Assembly: GCF_023156195.1 (NCBI RefSeq)
Contig: NZ_JAKUKA010000001.1
Location: 1,488,001 to 1,552,000 of the forward strand
Length of the DNA stretch: 64,000 nt
From: Chitinophaga sedimenti
GTDB taxonomy: Bacteria; Bacteroidota; Bacteroidia; Chitinophagales; Chitinophagaceae
Direction: 5' to 3'
Positions 57,819 to 64,000 of the stretch are shown here, piece by piece (the stretch's first letter is position 1; every line of letters begins with the position of its first letter). The notes beneath the pieces were generated by a model. It was not told the origin of the DNA and ran no database searches. It saw only the letters and a list, made by a program, of their open reading frames with translations. Made by a program: the position numbers and the translations under genes.

Positions 57819-58568
57819 ATGATTGCGATTCTGACTTTCCTGTGCGTGCACTGGTTTTTATCACTCTTCTTCCACACTTTTTTCCTCCACCGTTATGCAT
57901 CTCACCAGATGTACACCACGAGTAAGGGCTGGGAGCGTTTCTTTTACTTTTGCACCTGGTTTTTCCAGGGATCATCTTACCTGATTCCGCGGGCTTATGG
58001 TACCATGCACCGCATGCACCACGAGTTCAGCGACACGGAACATGATCCGCATTCGCCGCACTTCTTCAAAGATGTTTGGTCTATGATGGTAACTACCCGT
58101 AAAATTTACAACGGCTTCGCTACCCGCACTACGGTTGTGGATGAGAAATTTACCGAAGATCCGCTGCCGGAATGGGATGCGCTGGACCGTTTCGGCGATC
58201 ATAACATTACCCGCCTGGTATTTGCGCTGAGCTATGTGGCGTTTTACGTGGTGTTCGCGCCGCACTGGGCCTGGTTCCTGCTGCTGCCTATCCACTTCCT
58301 GATCGGGCCTGTACAAGGTGCGGTGGTGAACTGGTGCGGTCACAAATACGGTTACAGCAATTTTGATAATGGTGATAAATCTAAAAACACTTCTCCCTGG
58401 GGTATTTTGCTAATGGGTGAATTGTTCCAGAACAACCACCACAAATTTAAAGACAGTCCGAACTTTGCTAAAAAATGGTATGAGTTCGATCCTTCTTTTA
58501 TGGTGATGAAAGTAATGCATGCCGTGGGCATCATTAAGCTAAAGCCTGTTCCGGTAAGAAGTCACTAA
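57819..58568 (+). CDS. Acyl-lipid/acyl-CoA fatty-acid desaturase
   Basis: 249 residues, four membrane helices in two pairs. The three His boxes of the di-iron site are present: HRYASH, HRMHHEFSDTEHD and NNHHKF. GPVQGAVVNWCGHKYG lies between boxes two and three. Introduces a double bond into a membrane fatty acid, useful for fluidity control. Single gene with promoter and strong terminator. Confidence 0.9.
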   Translation: MIAILTFLCVHWFLSLFFHTFFLHRYASHQMYTTSKGWERFFYFCTWFFQGSSYLIPRAYGTMHRMHHEFSDTEHDPHSPHFFKDVWSMMVTTRKIYNGFATRTTVVDEKFTEDPLPEWDALDRFGDHNITRLVFALSYVAFYVVFAPHWAWFLLLPIHFLIGPVQGAVVNWCGHKYGYSNFDNGDKSKNTSPWGILLMGELFQNNHHKFKDSPNFAKKWYEFDPSFMVMKVMHAVGIIKLKPVPVRSH

Positions 58569-58587
58569 AATGATTTAAACAGACGTT

Positions 58588-58633
58588 AACGCTGCATAAT
58601 GTTTTTCCGAAAATATTATGCAGCGTTTTTTTT
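58588..58633 (+). terminator. Intrinsic terminator of the desaturase gene
   Basis: AACGCTGCATAAT / ATTATGCAGCGTT, a 13-base stem followed by eight or more T. Confidence 0.9.
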
Positions 58634-58677
58634 GAGCCCCGCGGCCTTATTTTGCAACTTTAATCTGAGCAAACGCA

Positions 58678-59709
58678 ATGAACCCCCTGAAGAAAGTCTA
58701 CTACCAAGGCGTAAAAATGATGAATCTCGCGGTATTAAAAAAACTATACCGGGGACATATCATATTACCTTATCATCACCTGGTAAGCGATGGGGAAGTG
58801 CCGCATATCAAACACCTGTATCCCTGGAAAGGGACGAAAGCGTTTGAGGCGGACCTGGATTTTCTTGCGTCGAACTTCAAACCGATTTCCCTTCCCGACA
58901 TATTGAGTTGTGTGCGGAACGGGCAGCCAATCCCGGACAACAGTTTCCTGCTTACCTTTGACGACGGGCTGCGGGAAGTTAAAGAAGTAATTGCCCCGAT
59001 GTTGCTCAAAAAGGGTCTGCCTGCCGTATTTTTCCTGAATTCCGCTTTCGTTGATAACAAGGAAATGTATTATCATTTCAAGACCAGCTTATTGATAGAT
59101 GCGCTTGAAAAGAACGCTTACAGTGATGCTGCGTTGGCCGAATTCCGCCGCATTCTGCAGGAGCCGGCTGGTAGTCCGGTAGAGGCATTGATCCGCCATC
59201 TTCACCGGATCAAATATGGTGACCGGGCAATTTGTGATAAGCTGGGGGAGACGCTGGGCATCTCTTTTACCGATTATCTGAAGAACGTACGCCCGTTTAT
59301 AAATAGCGATGAAATACAATCACTTGTAAACCAGGGTTTTCATCTTGGCGGGCACAGTATAGATCATCCTTATTATCCGCCCTTGTCCCTGGAAGAGCAA
59401 TTAAGACAAACCACGGGTTCGGTGGATTATGTGACCAACCGTTTTAACCTCGATTACAAAGTATTTGCGTTTCCCCATTACGATACGGGCGTTAGCAAGG
59501 CGTTTTTCGACACCTTGTTAAATGGCCCCAAACCTAAGCTGGATCTCATTTTCGGCACTTCCAACCACAAACAGGATATATCTCCGCGTATTCTTCACCG
59601 TTTTAACTGCGAACGACCTTCAGTGGGCATTGAAGAGCAGGTAAAAGGTATTTTGATGTACGGTATTTTGCACGCCTGGGCGGGCAAAAACAAGGTTGTA
59701 CGAATTTAA
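58678..59709 (+). CDS. Polysaccharide deacetylase (NodB-type)
   Basis: 343 residues. The metal/catalytic motif is LTFDDGLREV, and the second motif is GGHSIDHPYY (HxxxH). FPHYDTGVS may supply the third. A split between motifs (residues ~125-215) is helical and family-specific. Starts ILPYHHLVSDGE after a short basic region, with no signal peptide, so the site of action is unclear. De-N-acetylates glycans; target unknown. Confidence 0.82.
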   Translation: MNPLKKVYYQGVKMMNLAVLKKLYRGHIILPYHHLVSDGEVPHIKHLYPWKGTKAFEADLDFLASNFKPISLPDILSCVRNGQPIPDNSFLLTFDDGLREVKEVIAPMLLKKGLPAVFFLNSAFVDNKEMYYHFKTSLLIDALEKNAYSDAALAEFRRILQEPAGSPVEALIRHLHRIKYGDRAICDKLGETLGISFTDYLKNVRPFINSDEIQSLVNQGFHLGGHSIDHPYYPPLSLEEQLRQTTGSVDYVTNRFNLDYKVFAFPHYDTGVSKAFFDTLLNGPKPKLDLIFGTSNHKQDISPRILHRFNCERPSVGIEEQVKGILMYGILHAWAGKNKVVRI

Positions 59710-60011
59710 CTGCTCGCGCCCGCTTCCTCGCAGTAGAAATCCCTTTAATATTTAAAAATGCAGATGTGTGTTGTGACACACAAAAGACATTTTACAGATA
59801 AATTTAATGAGTGAAATAATTAATAGGATGATTAATATCATGTTATGAATATTAATATTCGATAAATTATATAAAAATTTATATTTGTTTTTCTACAAAA
59901 ATTTGCACTTCTATGTTAACTTTGCAATAGTTCAAATTAGACCGAATAAAAGACGACAACAGTGGAAGTATAGGCTTGAACTTTTAACCATCATTAAAAT
60001 TTTGACCTTTT
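59710..60011. other. AT-rich upstream region of the giant gene
   Basis: 302 bases without a gene. Contains a small TGTGTG/CACACA hairpin near 59765-59782 and the -7 element at 59917-59924. Unusually AT-rich (59810-59900). Confidence 0.5.
59917..59924 (+). promoter_or_regulatory. -7 promoter element (TAACTTTG) of the giant gene
   Basis: TAACTTTG fits TAnnTTTG, 87 bases before the GTG start at 60012. Confidence 0.5.
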
Positions 60012-63000
60012 GTGAAGAACCTACTGCAACTATTGCCAAAGGTACGTGCCGGTATCTTTTGCATGATCATGCTGCATATTCTGCAGCCGCGTGCCGCGAT
60101 GGCGCAGGGAAGCCAGACTGCCATTAAAATCGGCAATACTGATGCCTGGTTACACTTGCCAGACGATTACAGCTCGACTACCGAGCGTTATCCACTTCTA
60201 CTTTTCTTTCATGGTGTCGGAGAGGGGGACGGTCCGCTGACGGACGTGTTGAAAAATGGCTTGCCTAAGTTGATCGCCAATGGCGCCAAAATGCAATACA
60301 CTGTCAATGGTAAGCTTTTTAAGTTCATTGTTGTATCGCCGCAGGCGAAAGGTGGATGGATGAACGCCGATAACCTTAACAGTGTATTGGAAGGCATCAA
60401 AAAGGCTTACCGTGTAGATGAAAGTCGTATCTACCTTACCGGGCTCAGTGCCGGTGGTTATGCCACCTGGAACTATCCGGCCGCCAAACCGGAGTACGCG
60501 AAAAAGATCGCTGCTATCGCGCCGGTATCTGCCGCGGGTATCGATTATGAATCTACGATCTGCAACATCGCCACATATGACGTGAAACTGCGTACCTATT
60601 GCGGTACGGGTGACCAGTTTTACTATCTGGTTGATAAGTATCTTACCCTGATCAATAATTGTAATCCGCCTGTGAAAGCCACTTCGGTAATTACACAGGG
60701 GGCAGGCCACTCCGGTTCGTACTGGGATCAGGCGTTTGCGACCGATAACAAGTATAATACGCCTAACATGTACGAATGGATGTTGCAATACGCCCGTACA
60801 GATGTAGGCACACCCACCAATACGCTGCCCACCGCCAACGCCGGCAGCGATGCAACAATCACCCTGCCTACCGCGACGGTTAGCCTGGACGGTTCGGCTT
60901 CAAAAGATGCAGATGGTACCATCGCTACATATTCCTGGACCAAAAAATCCGGTCCTGCTGTTGGCACAATCACGACTTCTAATGCTGCTAAAACAACTGT
61001 TACCGGCCTTACTACAGCCGGTACTTATGTTTTTACGCTAACCGTTAAAGATAACAGCGGCGGCACTGCCAGCGATGATGTAATCATCACGGTAAGAAGC
61101 GCCAGCAATACTGCCCCGGTAGCAAATGCGGGTGCTCCAATCACTATTACACTTCCTACGAGCTCTATAACACTTGATGGTTCGGCTTCCACAGATGCGG
61201 AAGGCGCTATCTCCAGTTATGCCTGGACAAAAATAAGCGGTGGCACGGCTGCTATCAGTACCGCCAACGCCGCTAAAACCACTGTAACCGGTCTGGCTGC
61301 AGGAACTTACACGTTCCAGCTGACCGTTACTGACGCGGGCGGATTGACTAACTCTTCCACCGTGACCGTAACGGTTAATGCTGCTGCCGCTACTGCACCG
61401 GTAGCGAAAGTGGCGAGCACCAGTATCAACATTAACCTGCCCACCACATCGGCTACATTGGATGGCAGCTCCTCTACGGGCGCTTCCAGTTATGCGTGGA
61501 CAAAGGTGTCTGGTCCTACGGGCGGTACTATTACCGCTTCCGGTTCAGCTACCACGGGGGTAAGCGCCCTGCAGGCAGGTACTTACGTGTACAAACTCGT
61601 TGTCACCAATGCAGCCGGTACTTCCGAAGCAAATGTGACCGTGAATGTTGCAGCAGCACCTGCTCCCGGCGACTGTAACTGTAAACTGACCGTAACACCT
61701 AACGCGGAAGGCGGTGTTTGGATGGATCTGAGTGGTAAAGGCCTGCAACCCGGCGATACCATTTGTATTAAATCCGGTAAGTACACGTACATTGAATTCT
61801 TCAACGCAACTGGTTCTGCTCAAAAACCACTGGTGTTCATCAACTGCGGTGGTGTAGTGGAGTCCGGCGACGGTGGCGACCGCGGGTTCAGCTTCCGTAA
61901 TGTGAAATACTTTAAGTTGACCGGTAGTGGTACCGGCGACAAATATGGCTTTAAAGCCAATGGCGGCAGCAAGTATATTCCGAGTGGTTTCTCTGCTGGT
62001 AAAGGTTGTACTGATTACGAAGTGGAGCGCCTCGAAATTACCAAAGCCGAAGCCGGCATGTTGTGTAAAATCAACCCGGATTGTGATCCCGAAACCTGGT
62101 ACCCCAACTTCGCGATACGCAACCTGAAGTTCCACGACATCTGGATCCATGATGTATTGGGTGAGGGCATGTACATTGGTCACACTTCTCAAAGCGGCGT
62201 TACTATTACCTGTAACGGCACTACGATGAGTCAGCCGCCTCCCAGGATCTACAACTGCCAGGTATACAACGTTACTACGGACGGTACCGGTTGGGACGGT
62301 ATCCAGGTTTCCGGTGTACCGGAAGGACTGGAAATCCACCATAACAAAATTTTGAATTACGGTATCGAAAATAAAGGCAGCCAACAGGCGGGCATTATCT
62401 TCGGTGGCGAAGGTGTGGGCAGCATTCACGACAACCTCGTCAGCAAAGGCACCGGTAACGGTATCCGGGTATTCGGCAGCACGCACATCGATGTATATAA
62501 CAACGTAGTGAACGAAGCTGGTTACGATGGTACTACCGAAGGCCAGGACGCGATCTTCATCGACGATAAACCAACCCTGCAGCTGTACAAACCGATCCAG
62601 GTGTACGTGTTTAATAACACTGTGGTGAAGCCGAAACGTGCAGGTATCATGTTTTATAATTCTCAGGGTACTGTTGCAAAAGGCAACCTGTTTTATAATA
62701 ACCTGATTGTGGCTCCCGGTAAAACTTACCTGGAAGTGGACAGGACAATCGATTATAAGGCCGCTAATAATATTAATGAGCCGGACATCAACAACGCTAA
62801 ATTCGTAGCTGCAGGCGCCAACGACTTTCATCTCCTGGCTGGCTCTGTAGCCATCGATAAAGGTCAGGACGTTAGTGCCTATGGTGTAACCCGCGACTTT
62901 GACGGCACTGCCCGTCCTTACGGCGCAGCCTACGATGCAGGTGCGTTCGAGTTCACCGGCGGTACTGCCCCGGCTAATAAAGCGCCCACTTCCAATGCGG

Positions 63001-64000
63001 GTGCGGATATTACCGTGACCCTGCCAACTAACACCGCTTCCCTCGACGGTAGCGGTTCTACAGATAGTGATGGCAAGATTGCCACCTGGGCCTGGGTAAA
63101 GAAATCGGGGCCCGCAGCGGGCGGCGGTACAATTACCACTGCCAACGCAGCTAAAACGACGGTAACCGGCCTGGTAGAAGGTGTCTACACTTTCACCCTG
63201 ACCGTAACCGACGACAAAGGCGCTACGCACAGCGATGACGTGATCGTAACCGTGAAAGCCGGCAATGTTGCTCCTGTGGCAAAAGCCGGTGCGGATGTAA
63301 CCATCACCCTGCCGACTAATTCAGTGGCACTCGATGGCAGCACTTCTACCGATGCTGATGGTACTATCACCAAATATGCATGGGTGAAGAAGAGCGGTCC
63401 GACCGCCGGCACTATCGCCAGTGCGGCCACCGCTAAAACCAATGTGACCGGCCTGGTGGAAGGTACTTACACCTTTACACTGACCGTTACAGACGATAAA
63501 GGCGCCACTCATGCGGATGATGTAATCGTAACCGTGAAAGCCGCCGTAGCTAACGCAGCGCCGGTTGCCAGAGCGGGCAGCGATATGGCGATTACATTGC
63601 CAGCCAGCTCTGTATCGCTCGATGGTAGCGGCTCTACAGATAGCGATGGTACGATTGCAAAATATGCCTGGACCAAAGTAAATGGTCCGGCTGCCGGCAC
63701 TATCGCCAGCGCAACAACTGCAAAAACAAGCGTAACTGGCCTGGTAGAAGGTACCTACACCTTCCGCCTGACTGTTACAGATGATAAAGGCGCTACTCAT
63801 TCCGACGATGTTATTGTTACTGTAAATCCTGCCGGCGTTAATGCAGCACCGACCGCCAGAGCAGGTGATGATGTAACGATTGTACTGCCTGCCAACAGTG
63901 TATCACTGGACGGCGGTAACTCTTCCGACAGCGACGGCAGCATCGCCAGCTACGCCTGGACCAAAGTAAGCGGTCCGACCGGCGGCACAATTGCTTCACC
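60012..64000 (+). CDS. Giant secreted multidomain protein: esterase, PKD repeats, beta-helix, PKD array (partial)
   Basis: At least 1329 residues from GTG 60012; the reading frame is open to the right edge. Signal peptide KNLLQLLPKVRAGIFCMIM... ending near AMAQ (residue ~32). Residues ~33-268 are an alpha/beta hydrolase with FFHGVGEGDG, nucleophile Ser146 in LTGLSAGGYATW and a probable His233 in GAGHSGSYWDQ. Three PKD/K319-type Ig-like repeats start at residues 272, 368 and 462. Residues 554-983 form a right-handed parallel beta-helix like pectate-lyase/chondroitinase-B folds (NNVVNEAG, FNNTVVKP, NNLIVAPG). A second PKD array begins at residue 991. A T9SS sorting domain would be expected at the unseen C-terminus. 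Polysaccharide breakdown or binding is likely. Confidence 0.85.
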   Translation, partial: MKNLLQLLPKVRAGIFCMIMLHILQPRAAMAQGSQTAIKIGNTDAWLHLPDDYSSTTERYPLLLFFHGVGEGDGPLTDVLKNGLPKLIANGAKMQYTVNGKLFKFIVVSPQAKGGWMNADNLNSVLEGIKKAYRVDESRIYLTGLSAGGYATWNYPAAKPEYAKKIAAIAPVSAAGIDYESTICNIATYDVKLRTYCGTGDQFYYLVDKYLTLINNCNPPVKATSVITQGAGHSGSYWDQAFATDNKYNTPNMYEWMLQYARTDVGTPTNTLPTANAGSDATITLPTATVSLDGSASKDADGTIATYSWTKKSGPAVGTITTSNAAKTTVTGLTTAGTYVFTLTVKDNSGGTASDDVIITVRSASNTAPVANAGAPITITLPTSSITLDGSASTDAEGAISSYAWTKISGGTAAISTANAAKTTVTGLAAGTYTFQLTVTDAGGLTNSSTVTVTVNAAAATAPVAKVASTSININLPTTSATLDGSSSTGASSYAWTKVSGPTGGTITASGSATTGVSALQAGTYVYKLVVTNAAGTSEANVTVNVAAAPAPGDCNCKLTVTPNAEGGVWMDLSGKGLQPGDTICIKSGKYTYIEFFNATGSAQKPLVFINCGGVVESGDGGDRGFSFRNVKYFKLTGSGTGDKYGFKANGGSKYIPSGFSAGKGCTDYEVERLEITKAEAGMLCKINPDCDPETWYPNFAIRNLKFHDIWIHDVLGEGMYIGHTSQSGVTITCNGTTMSQPPPRIYNCQVYNVTTDGTGWDGIQVSGVPEGLEIHHNKILNYGIENKGSQQAGIIFGGEGVGSIHDNLVSKGTGNGIRVFGSTHIDVYNNVVNEAGYDGTTEGQDAIFIDDKPTLQLYKPIQVYVFNNTVVKPKRAGIMFYNSQGTVAKGNLFYNNLIVAPGKTYLEVDRTIDYKAANNINEPDINNAKFVAAGANDFHLLAGSVAIDKGQDVSAYGVTRDFDGTARPYGAAYDAGAFEFTGGTAPANKAPTSNAGADITVTLPTNTASLDGSGSTDSDGKIATWAWVKKSGPAAGGGTITTANAAKTTVTGLVEGVYTFTLTVTDDKGATHSDDVIVTVKAGNVAPVAKAGADVTITLPTNSVALDGSTSTDADGTITKYAWVKKSGPTAGTIASAATAKTNVTGLVEGTYTFTLTVTDDKGATHADDVIVTVKAAVANAAPVARAGSDMAITLPASSVSLDGSGSTDSDGTIAKYAWTKVNGPAAGTIASATTAKTSVTGLVEGTYTFRLTVTDDKGATHSDDVIVTVNPAGVNAAPTARAGDDVTIVLPANSVSLDGGNSSDSDGSIASYAWTKVSGPTGGTIAS
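60825..61670 (+). repeat. First PKD repeat block
   Basis: Three units starting at 60825, 61113 and 61395: period 288, then 282, then ~276 bases. Each encodes (A)GxxITLPT..LDGS.S.D..G.I..Y.W.K.SG and a TY.FTLTV end. Units are more diverged than those in the 3' array. Confidence 0.8.
62982..64000 (+). repeat. Second PKD repeat array with exact 288-base period
   Basis: Units begin at 62982, 63270, 63558 and 63846, all exactly 288 bases (96 codons) apart, with highly similar DNA. The array continues beyond the window. Confidence 0.85.

Noticed and set aside
61545..63230. 561-residue open frame on the minus strand
   Set aside because: It is antisense to the giant plus-strand gene, whose frame encodes clear PKD and beta-helix sequence; the repetitive codon use leaves the opposite strand open by chance.

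Overview
The window looks like a chromosomal segment of a Bacteroidota bacterium, most likely a Chitinophagaceae member close to Chitinophaga. The evidence: repeated TAnnTTTG -7 promoter elements, almost no Shine-Dalgarno sequences, genes typical of the phylum (DUF3276 PUR-alpha-like protein, P5C dehydrogenase, DUF6580, DUF3606, an acyl-CoA-binding protein, a tail-fibre-like protein with the usual coiled-coil end), menaquinone made by the futalosine route (mqnA), and many paralogous small hypotheticals. I saw no tRNA, rRNA, CRISPR array or transposase.

Layout. 1-6 kb (mostly minus strand): a partial SF1 helicase-type protein with an N-terminal kinase-like segment and a DUF4011 region, an MsbA-like ABC exporter, a membrane protein translationally coupled to a patatin phospholipase. 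6-13 kb is the most accessory part: DUF3606 and LytTR regulators, a repeat-mosaic intergenic region, two paralogous Bacteroidota proteins of unknown function, a DUF1016 PDDEXK nuclease, two AraC regulators and a tandem pair of DUF7003-like proteins. 14-19.5 kb: a UbiA prenyltransferase/SDR/HAD set resembling decaprenylphosphoryl-pentose synthesis, divergent from a GT-C-like membrane protein and an acyltransferase; this looks like surface-glycan chemistry. 19.5-28 kb: AraC+SDR, CGNR regulator+EamA exporter, endonuclease V, MgtC, two small lipoproteins, purC and a second ABC exporter. 28-46 kb is housekeeping: PUR-alpha, pgi, TspO-like, prfB with its programmed +1 frameshift, P5C dehydrogenase, PrxQ, an outer-membrane beta-barrel, pyrR-pyrB, an S9 dipeptidyl peptidase, rocD, ACBP, lepA. 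46-60 kb: a tail-fibre-like protein, a second repeat mosaic, DUF6580, manA, YraN, purB and mqnA (divergent), a dinucleotide-binding oxidoreductase, M1 peptidase, oligopeptide-binding lipoprotein, fatty-acid desaturase, polysaccharide deacetylase. 60-64 kb: the first 1329 codons of a giant secreted esterase/PKD/beta-helix/PKD protein running off the right edge.

Data quality matters for reading everything here. About 25 genes, including essential ones (pgi, lepA, purC, pyrB, manA), are broken by one to three single-base indels (about 31 deletions, 4 insertions; no nonsense substitutions seen). I read these as sequencing errors rather than pseudogenes and give one span per restored gene. About ten can be placed at a CCCGG or CCCCGG site that has lost one base.
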